Shown piece after piece: positions 51,902-64,000 of a DNA stretch of 64,000 nt. A program made the translations under genes and the position numbers. The first letter of the stretch is position 1. Each line of letters starts with the position of its first letter. The notes under the pieces are model-generated. The model did not search any database. It was not told the origin of the DNA and saw nothing but the letters and a program-made list of their open reading frames with translations. The stretch comes from CAVTPU01 sp963736695 (GTDB lineage Bacteria; Actinomycetota; Actinomycetes; Mycobacteriales; Micromonosporaceae), in the NCBI GenBank assembly GCA_963736695.1, contig CAVTPU010000004.1, positions 1,054,001 to 1,118,000 on the forward strand, written 5' to 3'.

Positions 51902-53110
51902 TAGTTGACCAGGGCGTATTCGCGGCCCAGTCGTGTGCGTTGATGGAACCAGCGTTAGCGGGCTTGGTGGCGGCGACGCCAAACGGCCCAGTGGTCGGCG
52001 TGGTCGGGTGGTTTTGGATGGTGCGATGTTCTGGCCAGGAGTCGTCGCGTCTCGGGACGGTCAGGGGGATCAAGCCCGGATCTGATGGCGGGGCCTGTCC
52101 GGGAGTGTGCGGTCGCGAAGTTGAGCGGCTGCGACGGCGCATATGGCCAGGGCCGCCATGACCATCACGGTGTGACGGCGGATCGCCGTATACAGGCGGG
52201 CCTGGCATTGGTCGAGACCGAACTGGTCCTTGCCGAACTCAAAATCCTCCTCCACGGGCCAACGTAGGCCCGTGGCGCGTATCAACCGGGTCGTCGACGC
52301 GGGCTGTCCGGCGGGCAGGTGACAGTAGTGGAACGCCAACTTTCCGGTACGTACATGTCGACGTACCAGCAGCACATGCTCGGGACTGGCGGTGGCGATA
52401 CACGCCCACGCGTACCACCTCTGCCCTTTCGATCCGGCCCCGACACTACGAACCTCCCATTGACGTTGGTCGACTAGTTGTTGCGTCGCCTCCAGACACG
52501 TCAACCGCAGGCCACCACCGAGTTCCACCATGAACGTGCGAGCCACCCGCAACACGTACGCCTGCCGACGCTGCTCGAAGAACTCCCGCAACCGGGTACA
52601 ACCACCGTAGACCTCATCCCCGCAGACCACATCGAAACGCACCCCGTCCGTGGACGCGTCCTCACAAATGTCGGCAGCCAAATCGCCCTTCGTACGAAAC
52701 CGCAGATCAGCGGGCAACCCCATAACAACCGCGGTATCCGCGTCGTCGACCTGTTCGACCGGAATCCACTGCCGGGCACCGATCAACGCGTGCCCGACCC
52801 CCTCACGCACATACGACAAGTGCACCGTGTTGATCCCGTTCTCCACCCGACCAGCACACCCCAGATACTGCCGCTTGACCCCACACGTCAACACACCCCG
52901 CTTCTGCTGACCAGTCTCGTCCAACGCCCCCACCACAAGCCCCCGCCGACGCCGCCGGGCCGCCACCCCCAACCCCTCAACCACGAACCGGCGCACCACA
53001 CTCATCGCCCCGTCCGTATCCCACACCGCCCGATTCAACAACCGCTGAACACGATCCGGAGAACGATCCCCAACACACTCCGCGATCGTCCACCCATTAC
53101 GTTTTGCCCG
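51902..53110 (-). mobile_element. IS701-family transposase, truncated and frameshifted
   Basis: The DDE core is open from 53110 to 52070: LVVGALDETGQQKRG (first Asp), FDVVCGDEVYGG (second Asp) and LRWPVEEDFEFGKDQFGLD (Glu). The N-terminus is missing before KRNGWTIAE. After 52070 the expected C-terminus appears in another frame as WAVWRRRHQAR and WFHQRTRLGREYALVN, interrupted by a TAA. No clear inverted repeats remain. The element is inactive. Confidence 0.85.
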
Positions 53111-53206
53111 CTAATGCCCTTAGTTCGCGTGCTGAAACAGGTTGTGGCCACAACGATCGCGTCGTTGTTTGTCGACCCTTTTCAGCGCGAAATCCAGCTG
53201 CAGCGA

Positions 53207-53497
53207 CTAAAGGTTGGAAAGACCCTCACGCCAGCGCCGCGCACCATCGGGCGGGCTTATTCTCGCAGATGGCGCAGTTTCAATAAGATGCAACAGGTTC
53301 CAAGCCAGACCGAAGCATAGGTCCTCACCGAAGCATTCTGCCAAGGCATTTGCCTCCTCGTCAGTTACGGGGCGTTCAATAAGGTCCAGTAGTGCTCCGG
53401 CGCGATCTACAGCTTCCTCGAGTTCTTCCGTGGGTTCGCCACGCTCAGACGGAAGTTTGCCTAGGTTAACGAAGTCCTGAACTTCGGGCCGAACCAT
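53207..53497 (-). CDS. immunity-like protein, FGEDxCFGxAW family
   Basis: A 96-residue protein with AAGGAAGG before the ATG. It shares ECFGEDLCFGLAWNLLHLIE with the gene at 47973-48308. It follows an orphan Rhs tip (53617-54726) on the same strand by 120 bases, the position expected of an immunity gene. Confidence 0.6.
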   Translation of the reverse strand: MVRPEVQDFVNLGKLPSERGEPTEELEEAVDRAGALLDLIERPVTDEEANALAECFGEDLCFGLAWNLLHLIETAPSARISPPDGARRWREGLSNL

Positions 53498-53616
53498 ATG
53501 TGACCTTCCTTCTATCTAAGTTCGTGACACGGCACGACTCAAACCAACGACGCCAGCCAGCTGCACGTTACGGTTCCGAACAAGGCGATCGAACCACTTC
53601 GAAATCATCGATCGCG

Positions 53617-54726
53617 TCAGACTCCGAGGTGTGGGAAATTCGTTCGACAATAAGCGAGTACTCCCTTGATGGATTCATTGAAGTAGGAAGGGTCACCATA
53701 CAACTGCTGGCCAATTGACCGATAGTTCCACAACTTCGCGGCGACTACCTCACGGAACGACAATCCCGCATCGAGCCGCTTAGTACGAATTCCTTTACCC
53801 CGACAGTCTCGAGTTAGGGCATGCTCGGCATCCGTCAGCATCACTGCCGCGCAATCAACCCGAGGAAATAGACCACCGTCAGCACCGGTGGCCCGGCTGG
53901 CTACAAACGGCTTTACTGATATCAAGAACAGTGCCCGGCTACGCCCGGCACACGCGCACGCGCCACCAGCCTTCACGCTGGTCTTGGGCCGCACGCCACC
54001 AGCCGCGCCAGCGAGTGCGCCGAACGCCCCACCGAAAGCGGCACCGGCGATCGCGCCGCTGAGAGCACCAGATCCGGCAGCCGAGGCCAACCCGCCCCAG
54101 AAACAGTTCATCTTCGCGCTGCAGGCCAAGCCGCAGCTGAGAGCCGAGCCGTACGCGCCCGCACCGGCACCGGTCACGGCACCGGCCACAACACCGTCCA
54201 GGGCGTTGGCGCCGATACGGGCCAGTGCACTGCCGCCTTCGCCGAGCAGCCCGTTGGCGACCTTCCCGACCAACGCTCCACCGATCGCGCCGCCAAGTGC
54301 GCCGGTGAGGCCACCGACCACCCCATCCATCGTGGCCTGGCCCAAACTCTTGCCCGCGACGAGACCAGAAGCGAACGATCCGGCGAATCCGGCGATCCCG
54401 CCACAAGCAACCGCGCCAACACCGGTCCACCCGAGCAGAAGTCCGCAACCGACCCCTACCCCGACAGTGACGAGCGTCCCCACGATCTGGGCCTTGTGTT
54501 GAGCGACCCACCTCACGGTGTTCTTGGCGAGCTCATGCGCCTTCTTGTTGACCGTCTGGACAATCTTGGCGCAGGTATGACACACATCGTTGATCTTGTG
54601 GCCGAGTTGAGTGAGGGCGTGCTTGCCAGCATCGACGAGCGCATCAAAACCTTTATGGAGGTTGTCCAGTCCTCGACCGATAGTGCCGATCGGGTCCTTC
54701 GCATAGGCTACGGCCCTTACGGGCAC
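53617..54726 (-). CDS. orphan Rhs/polymorphic toxin C-terminal tip
   Basis: An open frame of 369 codons from a GTG. DPIGTIGRGLDNLHKGFDAL and a helical stretch are followed by about 150 Gly/Ala-rich residues (VGTLVTVGVGVGCGLLLG onwards), which is the usual pre-toxin region of actinobacterial Rhs proteins. The last 60 residues (FREVVAAKLWNYRSIGQQLY, ESIKGVLAYCRTNFPHLGV) are the probable toxin. No Rhs repeats or secretion signal are attached, so it is a displaced tip. Confidence 0.55.
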   Translation of the reverse strand: MPVRAVAYAKDPIGTIGRGLDNLHKGFDALVDAGKHALTQLGHKINDVCHTCAKIVQTVNKKAHELAKNTVRWVAQHKAQIVGTLVTVGVGVGCGLLLGWTGVGAVACGGIAGFAGSFASGLVAGKSLGQATMDGVVGGLTGALGGAIGGALVGKVANGLLGEGGSALARIGANALDGVVAGAVTGAGAGAYGSALSCGLACSAKMNCFWGGLASAAGSGALSGAIAGAAFGGAFGALAGAAGGVRPKTSVKAGGACACAGRSRALFLISVKPFVASRATGADGGLFPRVDCAAVMLTDAEHALTRDCRGKGIRTKRLDAGLSFREVVAAKLWNYRSIGQQLYGDPSYFNESIKGVLAYCRTNFPHLGV

Positions 54727-54967
54727 GCCCTTGACAGTGGACCTCTACGGCCCTCGGCGGGCAGCAGGACCGGGCAGGCGGGTACCTTCCCGGCGAGGCG
54801 CGCGCATTCGAGTCGCACCCCAACCCGTCGCTGGACGCTACATCTCCGACCGCTCCTCCACCGCCCCCTGCTCAAGACGGTGCTGGATGAGGCACCGGTT
54901 GGTGTCGCGGTTCCGATATTTTCCCTCGGCCATACAGTGGCAGCCTTACGACCAGGAGCCTTACCGC

Positions 54968-55621
54968 TCAAGATGGCTGTAACCCAAGGCTCACCTCACG
55001 ATCAGGAATGCCGGAGTAGGCAACGGCAAACACGTCGTCCGGAAAGCTTGAAAGGAAGCCCATTCCACGACACACGAAGACGACCCGTTCATCGTCCATC
55101 AGCCAACTGTCGGAGATTCCGGAAATCCGGGGGAAAGGCGACATCGCCGACAGATCGAGTGAGGACATCTCAGGCCCTATAAACTTCCGCGTTTCAGTCG
55201 TTACGCGGCGAAGCAGGTATTCGAGCGCCAGCGACTCGATCCAATCCTCCACGGACGCAAAAAGGGGGACGAACTCAACCCCACCCACACCGAAGGCACC
55301 ATCAGGTCCGAGCAGAAAGTCGTAGGAGATGGAAAACCGAGCAGGTCCCGACTCAAAATATCCGCCAGCCGACCATTCTCCCACCAAAACATTGGACCCA
55401 AGATATCGGGGTCCGCCGTTATAAAACATCGAAGGCGGCAGATATAGATCTGCCCAGCGCTGCTCGTACTCAACCGCACGCTGCGTGAGCACTCGATCAA
55501 CCCCCTGCCCGATCCAGTCTTCCGCAGACTGATAGGCCCGGTTGCTGGGCAGTCGTTGTCCGTGCCCCTGCACGAATGAAAGAGCACGCCGCGACAGAGC
55601 GCCTGCTGGTACAGCGATCAC
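54968..55621 (-). CDS. immunity-like protein (217 aa)
   Basis: The protein starts at GTG with GGAGGAG upstream. It contains YQSAEDWIGQGVDRVL, SISYDFLLGPDGAFGVGGVE and VPLFASVEDWIESLALEYLL. The repeated SxEDWI pattern and mixed alpha/beta character resemble SUKH-like immunity proteins, but I cannot fix a family. It follows a degraded tip with part of a Hint domain (55691-56123). Confidence 0.5.
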   Translation of the reverse strand: MIAVPAGALSRRALSFVQGHGQRLPSNRAYQSAEDWIGQGVDRVLTQRAVEYEQRWADLYLPPSMFYNGGPRYLGSNVLVGEWSAGGYFESGPARFSISYDFLLGPDGAFGVGGVEFVPLFASVEDWIESLALEYLLRRVTTETRKFIGPEMSSLDLSAMSPFPRISGISDSWLMDDERVVFVCRGMGFLSSFPDDVFAVAYSGIPDREVSLGLQPS

Positions 55622-55690
55622 AACACACTCCTCCGCTCGCTGACGGAACTAAGCCACACCATCATCACCATGTTCCGAAGAGTCGGCGAA

Positions 55691-56123
55691 TCATCGGCTG
55701 ACAATAGTCTTCGCAGGGATTGACCCCCCGAATTCACCTTGAGCGTTCGAAACCCGTGTGTCGGGCGCAAAGCTATGCGGACACCGTCTTGCTGATGCCC
55801 TTAGTGATCGCTTTCCCAAAGGTGAACATCTTTCCGATGGGCAGGAGTCCGAGCAGTGCTGAGGCGCACGCGCCAACATCGCCCTTGCTGATGCAGTTCC
55901 AGATGTCGGTAATGCCGAAGAAGCTGAGCAAGAACCCGACCCCGGCATCGATGATCAGATCCCTCATCGACTTGTTCTTGACCTTCTCAGCCTGGGCCTT
56001 GTCGTTGTTGGCCTGGTCGAGCATCGCCTGGGCATCCGCGACATCAGCGGCGGTGGCGGCCGTGCCGTTGCTATAACCCCCGCTGGTCCCGCTGTCTCCA
56101 CTGCCTCCCCCACCGTCAAGCAT
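55691..56123 (-). pseudogene. orphan Rhs pre-toxin segment with Hint start
   Basis: DAQAMLDQANNDKAQAEKVK, RDLIIDAGVGFLLSFFGITD and GACASALLGLLPIGKMFTFG match the pre-toxin region of the Rhs gene at 56822. The frame stops at 55773, and another frame continues with CPHSFAPDTRV, the first residues of a Hint domain, then about 17 unrelated residues. The Rhs repeats and most of the Hint domain are missing. Confidence 0.55.
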
Positions 56124-56139
56124 CAGGCCCAGCGAAGGA

Positions 56140-56459
56140 CCTCTATTTACACCACTCCAAGGAACTCATACACGGATGACGGGCGGTTGTGTGGAGAACC
56201 GCCACCGCCGTCGGCCCCGAACCGTACCGGAGCCCTCACCAACCGCCACATCAGACGCGACCACATCAACCGCGCCAGCCGCCGTACCAGCCCCCACATC
56301 AACGCCGCCGCGAACGGACAAAGTCAGATCCGTGTCGTGGTTGATATGAAGCAGCTCAACCCGCTCGGCCGCCACCACACCAGTCCCCGGTCCACGGCCA
56401 GAACCGAGTCGCCGACCGCCACATCCTCCATACCGGACACAACCGCACGACGTGATCAC
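56140..56459 (-). pseudogene. Hint-domain fragment
   Basis: VAAERVELLHINHDTDLTLS parallels SVVMLHVNRDRDLVDVSVS in the intact Hint domain of the neighbouring Rhs gene. VLHTTARHP follows in another frame. Both ends are missing and at least two shifts are present. It marks an older Rhs copy between the cognate immunity gene and the next orphan tip. Confidence 0.5.
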
Positions 56460-56513
56460 AGCCAGTCACCTACATATTGCCGGGAAAGGCTCAATGCCCA
56501 GTAAAGCGCTGTA

Positions 56514-56813
56514 TTAGTCTCCCACGAACCACAGATAGAGATGCGATCCATGTTCCACTTGCAAACAGAGCCTTTCGATCTCCGCTACTGAATCTCTTCC
56601 GAGAACCTCACCGATGGAATGACTCGCAATTTCCCTTCTCAGGCGTTCAGTCTGGCGTGCGTTGAACATCGTGTCCGCATACGGCAATATGCTGCCCAGA
56701 AGAGGAAACTCCTCATCATCTATACCCCGAAGAGAAGTCATCCAATCCAATCCGCATCGTCCGCGTGACACGATTTCACCCGCCTCGGTGCGTACTTGAA
56801 GGTTAATCACCAA
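56514..56813 (-). CDS. probable immunity protein of the adjacent Rhs toxin
   Basis: A 99-residue protein beginning 8 bases after the Rhs stop. It contains GRCGLDWMTSLRGIDDEEFP, LLGSILPYADTMFNARQ and HGSHLYLWFVGD. Small size, spacing and strand fit a cognate immunity gene. TTG (56813) or GTG (56810) is the start, with GAGAGGTGG upstream. The fold is not recognised. Confidence 0.65.
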   Translation of the reverse strand: MVINLQVRTEAGEIVSRGRCGLDWMTSLRGIDDEEFPLLGSILPYADTMFNARQTERLRREIASHSIGEVLGRDSVAEIERLCLQVEHGSHLYLWFVGD

Positions 56814-56821
56814 GCCACCTC

Positions 56822-59374
<2,553 letters not shown>

Positions 59375-59775
59375 TCACCGTCGGAGGAGACGTGACGTCA
59401 CCGAACCTCACGGTTGTGGCGAAAGGCGATGTGGACCGCATAGCGGACGAGGTGGGGCGGATCGTGGTTGACGCGGTCGGCCCATCACCGTCCAGCTAGC
59501 GTCTCCGACTCCCACTGAGTCCCCGACTCCCACTGAGATGTGGCATGTCCCCGGCGCCTGCTGAGATCGACAGATCGTGGCGGTTGCGGGTCGCTGGAGC
59601 GACCCGGAAACACCACGATCACACAAGATCCGCGAGCGGCGGCGCGCTGCGCATTGATTTAGCGCCGCATATCCACCCATTCCGCCGTCCACATTGGACC
59701 GACGGAGGACTGATGGCGGACCGATGGTGGAGCGACATTGGACCGATGGCAAAACAGCGGTGGGCCGGCGACGGG
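59375..59775. other. boundary region between Rhs array and dxs
   Basis: Rhs similarity ends near 59375. On the plus strand a short frame (59392-59499, 35 codons) has GGAGGAGAC just before a GTG and reads VAKGDVDRIADEVGRIVV. It may be a 3' remnant of a lost gene or chance. The hairpin at 59573-59620 follows. From 59685 to 59760 GGACCGA and similar short repeats occur. No full gene is supported. Confidence 0.4.
59573..59620. repeat. hairpin, dispersed palindrome copy C
   Basis: GATCGTGG at 59573 pairs with the right end at 59620. The inner core GGGTCGCT (59588-59595) and AGCGACCC (59598-59605) is perfect. The middle of the arms has mismatches, unlike copies A and B. It lies about 155 bases past the 3' end of the minus-strand dxs gene. 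Confidence 0.7.
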
Positions 59776-61752
59776 TCAGCGGGCTCGCTTGGGCTGCCGG
59801 GTGTGCTCGCGAGGGGTGGGAAGCCTGGTGGGCGCGGCCTGATCGTCCAAACGCGACATCCAGCCCGTGACCTGACGCGCGACGTCTTGGGCCGTGAGCC
59901 CGAGATCGGCGAGCAGTTGGGCGCGCGTGCCGTGGGGGTGCCAGTCGGCTGAGACGCCGATCTGGTGCACGGGCACGTCGACGTCGTGGTCACGCAACAG
60001 TTGGGCGACGGCTGAGCCGACTCCCCCGGCGCGCACGCCGTCTTCGACGACGACCACGAGCCGGTGCGCGGCGGCGAGTCCGACGAGTTCGACGGGTGCG
60101 GGGCGCACCCAGCGTGGGTCGACGACGGTTACGCCGTACCCGTGCTCGTTGACTCGGGCGGCGACGTCGACTCCGAGGTGGGCGAATGATCCGACGGCGA
60201 CGAGCAGCACGTCGGCGTTGTCGGCGTGGGTGAGCACGTCGACGGGTCCGACGCGGCGCATGGCGGGCAGGTCGGCGGGGACGGAGCCGGTGGGGAAGCG
60301 CACGATGGTGGGGCCGTCGTCGATGGCGACGGCTTCGCGCAGTTCTTCGCGCAGGGTGGCGGCGTCGCGGGGGGCTGCGACGCGCAGGCCGGGCACGACG
60401 CCGAAGACCGACATGTCCCAGATGCCATAGTGGCTGGGTCCGTCGGGTCCGGTGACGCCTGCGCGGTCGAGCACGAAGGTCACGGGCAGCCGGTGCATGG
60501 CCACGTCGAGCAGCACCTGGTCGAAGGCGCGGTTGAGGAAGGTGGCGTAGACGGCGACGACGGGGTGCATGCCGCCGAAGGCGAGGCCGGCGGCCGATGT
60601 GGTGGCGTGTTGTTCGGCGATGCCGACGTCGAAGGCGCGGCGGGGATATTTCGCGGCGAGTTTCGAGATGCCGGTCGATTCGGGCATGGCGGCGGTGATG
60701 CCGACGATGTCGGGGCGTTCGTCGGCGATGGCGACGAGTTCGTCGCCGAAGACGCTGGTCCATTTCAGGGATGGCGCGGCGGTTGACTTGCCGGTGCGCG
60801 GGTCGAACGCGCCGGGGCTGTGCAGGCGGTCGGCCTCGTCCTCTTCGGCCGGCTGATAGCCGAAGCCCTTGCGGGTCACGGCATGCACGATGACGGGGAG
60901 TCCGAATTTCTTGGCCCGGCGCAGCGCGGCTTCGACGGCGACGATGTCGTGTCCGTCGACCGGTCCGACGTATTTGAGGCCGAGGTCTTCGAACATCGCC
61001 TGCGGGGAGACGGCGTCCTTGATGCCGGTCTTGACGGCGTGGAGCACCTCGAAGAGTGGGCCGCCGACGAGGGGGGTCTTGGCGAGCGAGTCTTTGACGA
61101 GGTCGAGGACCCGCTCATAGCCGGGGTTGAGGCGCAGTGCGGCGAGGTGGTCGGCGAGCCCGCCGATGGTGGGGGCGTAGGAGCGCCCGTTGTCGTTGAC
61201 GACGATGACGACGGGGTTCTGGGACGCGGCGATGTTGTTGAGTGCTTCCCAGCACATGCCGCCGGTGAGTGCGCCGTCGCCGACGAGGGCGACGACGTGG
61301 CGGTCCTCCTCGCGCAACGCGTAGGCCTTGGCGAGCCCGTCGGCGTAGGACAACGCGGTGGAGGCGTGGCAGTTCTCGACGAGGTCGTGTTCGCTCTCGG
61401 CGCGGCTGGGATAGCCGGAGAGGCCGCCGCGTTGGCGGAGGAGGTCGAAGCCGTCCTGACGACCGGTGACGATCTTGTGAACGTACGCCTGATGTCCGGT
61501 GTCGAAGATCAACCGGTCGCGGGGCGAGTCGAAGACCCGGTGCAACGCGAGTGTCAGCTCCACCACACCGAGGTTGGGGCCGAGGTGCCCACCGGTGCGG
61601 GAGACCTTCGCCACGAGGAAGTCGCGGATCTCCGCCGCGAGCAGGGCGAGCTGCTCGGGGGTGAGCAGCCGCAGATCGTGAGGTGCGTGGATGTTGTCCA
61701 ACATGCCGTCGACGGGCTGACGCTGGTCGGAGTCCACCTCATGCACACTCAT
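59776..61752 (-). CDS. dxs: 1-deoxy-D-xylulose-5-phosphate synthase
   Basis: A 658-residue enzyme. The thiamine diphosphate site is VALVGDGALTGGMCWEALNN with ND in VVNDNGRSY, and GGHLGPNLGVVELTLALH is the N-terminal substrate region. The transketolase-like domain has DVGIAEQHATTSAAGLAFGG and DRAGVTGPDGPSHYG. It condenses pyruvate and glyceraldehyde 3-phosphate in the first step of the MEP isoprenoid route. A start at 61704 (residue 17) is possible. It is followed by the boundary of the Rhs array. Confidence 0.96.
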   Translation of the reverse strand: MSVHEVDSDQRQPVDGMLDNIHAPHDLRLLTPEQLALLAAEIRDFLVAKVSRTGGHLGPNLGVVELTLALHRVFDSPRDRLIFDTGHQAYVHKIVTGRQDGFDLLRQRGGLSGYPSRAESEHDLVENCHASTALSYADGLAKAYALREEDRHVVALVGDGALTGGMCWEALNNIAASQNPVVIVVNDNGRSYAPTIGGLADHLAALRLNPGYERVLDLVKDSLAKTPLVGGPLFEVLHAVKTGIKDAVSPQAMFEDLGLKYVGPVDGHDIVAVEAALRRAKKFGLPVIVHAVTRKGFGYQPAEEDEADRLHSPGAFDPRTGKSTAAPSLKWTSVFGDELVAIADERPDIVGITAAMPESTGISKLAAKYPRRAFDVGIAEQHATTSAAGLAFGGMHPVVAVYATFLNRAFDQVLLDVAMHRLPVTFVLDRAGVTGPDGPSHYGIWDMSVFGVVPGLRVAAPRDAATLREELREAVAIDDGPTIVRFPTGSVPADLPAMRRVGPVDVLTHADNADVLLVAVGSFAHLGVDVAARVNEHGYGVTVVDPRWVRPAPVELVGLAAAHRLVVVVEDGVRAGGVGSAVAQLLRDHDVDVPVHQIGVSADWHPHGTRAQLLADLGLTAQDVARQVTGWMSRLDDQAAPTRLPTPREHTRQPKRAR

Positions 61753-61763
61753 AAACGCTGAGT

Positions 61764-63064
61764 CTACTGTCCGGTCGCCATGAGCGACCCCGCCCGGCCG
61801 GGTGACGTCTCTCCGTCGGCGGCGCGCACGAACAGCCCGACCGTCTCGACGTGGTGGGTCATCGGAAAAAGATCAAACGCGTGTACGCCCACGAGCCGCC
61901 ACCCGAGGACTCGAAAGCGCGCGACGTCACGGGCGAACGCCGCCGGATCGCACGCGACATAGGCCACCGCCCGGCGGGTGCGTGCGGCGACGGCGCGCAG
62001 CACGTGATGGTCTGCGCCGGCCCGGGGCGGGTCGAGCACCACCAGGTCGGCGATGCCGTCGTGCGTGTCGAGCCATCGGCGCACGTCGGCCCGCACGGCC
62101 CGCACCGCGGGCAGGTCGGCGAGCCCGCGGCGGGCGGCGGCGGCCGCGGCGGGGTGCGACTCCACCACGGTCACCCGCCCGGTGGGTCCGACCCGGTCGG
62201 CGACGGCGGCGGCGAACAGGCCCACCCCGCCATAGAGGTCCCACGCGCGTTCCCCGGGGCGGGGGTCGAGCAGCTCCACGACCGTGTTCGCGAGGGTGTC
62301 CGCCGCCGCGGGGTGCACCTGCCAGAACGCCTCGGCCGGCACGTGGAAGACGCGGCTGAGCGCCGACTCGCGCACCGACGCGGGCCCGCTGACCCGACGC
62401 GGCGCGCCTCGGCCGCCGTGGGCGAGCACCGTGACCTCGGCGGGCGTGGCGACGCGCCGTGCCGGCGATGACCGTGGACCCGGCGATGACCTCCACCCCG
62501 GTGACGCCCGGCCACGGCCGGTCGAGCACCGGCGCGGCCGCGCACCGCCGGGTGCGCCAGCGGGCACTCGTCGACCGGGATGACCTCGTGTGACCGGTGG
62601 GCGCGCAGTCCGGCGCGCCCGGCGGCGTCCACCGCGTAGTGGACGCGGGTGCGCCAGCCCAGCCCCTCGGGTTCGCCGGCGACGTCGGTGAGCGGCTCCA
62701 CGCGTACGGGAAAATCGGTTGGAGCGTGCCCACCCAGCCGGACCAGCTGCTCGCGCACGACGGTGGTCTTGAGTTCACGCTGCGCGGCGGGTGTCGCGTG
62801 TTGCCAGTCGCACCCGCCGCACCGGCCGGGGCCGGCCCACGGGCAGGGCGGCGTCACCCGGTCGGGTGAGGCGCGCAGCACCTCGACGGCGTCGGCGCGC
62901 AGGAAGGTGCGTCCTTCGCTGGTGACCGCGGCGCGGACCCGTTCACCGGGCAGGGTGTGGCGCACGAACACGACCCGACCGTCGGGCAGCCGGGCGACAC
63001 AGTGGCCGCCGTGGGCGACCGACCCGACCTCGAGGTCGAGCAGACCAGTGTCGATCGTCGTCAC
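61764..63064 (-). pseudogene. TRAM-domain class I SAM-dependent RNA methyltransferase, two +1 frameshifts
   Basis: The N-terminal part has a TRAM-like start (LDLEVGSVAHGGHCVARL) and a Cys cluster (CPWAGPGRCGGCDWQH) that may hold an Fe-S group. Frames change near 62550 and 62460, each by one extra base. The C-terminal part has WDLYGGVGLFAAAVADRVG (SAM site), LVVLDPPRAG and VAYVACDPAAFARDV with the catalytic Cys. It resembles the RlmD/TrmA group that methylates uracil-5 of rRNA or tRNA. The GTG start overlaps the upstream permease stop. It is followed by dxs. Confidence 0.8.
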
Positions 63065-64000
63065 CGCTCCCCCGACGTCGGACCGGCTGCTCGGCGTCGG
63101 CGGTCCCGGTCGGTGTTCGCCGGACTTGCCGGACGCGCGGGCCCGGGAGAAGCGTCGCGTCGAGGCGGTCGAGGTTCTTGACGTTGGTCGAGGCGAGCTG
63201 CCACGGCACGCTCGTCACCATGACGCCCGGCTCGAACAGCAGCCGGGTCTTGATGCGCAGGGCGCTCTGGTTGTGCAGCAGGTGTCTCCCACCAGCGGCC
63301 GACCACGTATTCGGGAATGAAGATGGTGACGACGTCGCGCGGCGAGCTGCGGCGCACCGACTTGACGTAGTCGATGATCGGTCGGGTGATCTCCCGGTAG
63401 GGCGACTCGATGACGGTCAGCGCCGACGCGGAATGCGTCGACGCTCCCACTCGGCCTGGATCTCGCGGGTGTCGCCGTCGTCGACGTTGACGGTCAGCGC
63501 GGTGAGCGTGTCGGGGCGGGTCGCCTGGGCGTAGGCGAGCGCCCGCAGGGTCGGCAGGTGCACTTTGCTCACCAGCACGATGACGTGGTTGCGGGCGGGC
63601 AGCACCGGCCGGTCGTCGGTGGGCTGCAGTTCCTGGGCGACCGGTGTCGTAGTGGCGGCGGATGCTCAGCATGACAGCGTAGATGACGGCCATCGCGGCG
63701 ATGGCGATCCACGCGCCGAGCAGGAACTTGGTGACGAGCACCACGATGAGCACCGCGCCGGTGAGCACCAGGCCGAAGCCGTTGATGGCCCGCGAGCGGT
63801 GCATGCGGCGGCGGGTCGCCGGGTCGCGTTCGGTGCGCAGCAGCCGGTTCCAGTGCCGGATCATGCCGGCCTGCGACAGGGTGAACGAGACGAAGACGCC
63901 GACGATGTAGAGCTGGATCAGCCGGGTGACCTCGGCCTGGAACGACGACGATCAGCACGATCGCGAAGACGGCGAGGAAGACGATGCCGTTGGAGAACGC
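63061..64000 (-). pseudogene. APC-family permease, 3' part, several +1 frameshifts
   Basis: The window ends inside the gene. Membrane segments include GIVFLAVFAIVLIV, FGLVLTGAVLIVVLVTKFLL and AWIAIAAMAVIYAVML. The C-terminal soluble region has VIVLVSKVHLPTLRALAYAQ, VIESPYREITRPIIDYVKSV and VVTIFIPEYVVGRWWE. Extra bases near 63945, 63645, 63430 and 63290 break the frame. This permease class with a large C-terminal domain usually precedes the methyltransferase and dxs in actinobacteria. The substrate is probably an amino acid. Confidence 0.75.

Noticed and set aside
59392..59499. 35-codon plus-strand gene with a good GGAGGAG
   Set aside because: Too short and unsupported by any recognisable feature; described only as part of the boundary region.

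Overview
The window is high-GC DNA from an actinomycete. The evidence is actinobacteria-specific gene content (a BsaP-type biotin synthase helper, a DUF3000 gene between hemE and a ribonuclease D gene, hemE-hemY-hemQ heme synthesis, a fadA-fadB pair and dxs followed by an RNA methyltransferase and an APC permease), GTG/TTG starts and frequent ATGA overlaps. Content and order resemble Micromonosporales or a neighbouring order. This placement is inference and no lineage marker was tested.

Layout. (1) 0-4 kb: the end of bsaP, a Nudix hydrolase, a LacI-type regulator with its own operator, a tiny Cys-rich protein, a RibD-C reductase and an atypical SDR. (2) 4-13.7 kb: a co-directional HerA-like ATPase, SbcD/Mre11, SbcC/Rad50, NurA-like nuclease and HhH DNA glycosylase operon, followed by two tandem paralogues and a Fic enzyme. 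This DNA-end-processing block is the most interesting intact unit. (3) 14-25.9 kb: a LigC-type ATP-dependent ligase and an archaeo-eukaryotic-primase-type polymerase domain on either side of a secreted peptidase, a heptad-repeat protein and a secreted GH13 enzyme; then MsrB, an ElaA-like acetyltransferase, two overlapping AlkB-like dioxygenases, a flavodoxin and a PadR regulator. (4) 26-34.5 kb: coproporphyrin-dependent heme genes, DUF3000, RNase D, a lipoprotein, a DUF559 protein and GalE. (5) 34.6-45.6 kb: fadA-fadB, a two-component system and a xylose-type ABC transporter with a ROK regulator. Many genes here carry +1 frameshifts, which probably reflect poor sequence quality. (6) 46-59.4 kb: a decayed array of Rhs toxin tips, Hint fragments and immunity genes, mixed with ISL3, IS66 and IS701 remnants. 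All toxin and immunity genes lie on the minus strand, downstream of an N-terminally truncated Rhs gene. (7) 59.8-64 kb: dxs, a TRAM-domain RNA methyltransferase and an APC permease, the last two frameshifted.

How the parts fit. The 4-11.5 kb operon encodes what is needed to open, resect and edit DNA ends. The LigC and polymerase-domain genes add gap filling and sealing, and no Ku gene is in view. Four long perfect or near-perfect hairpins sit beyond gene ends; three share a core sequence. The Rhs region behaves as a toxin/immunity cassette reservoir in which immunity genes outlast their toxins.
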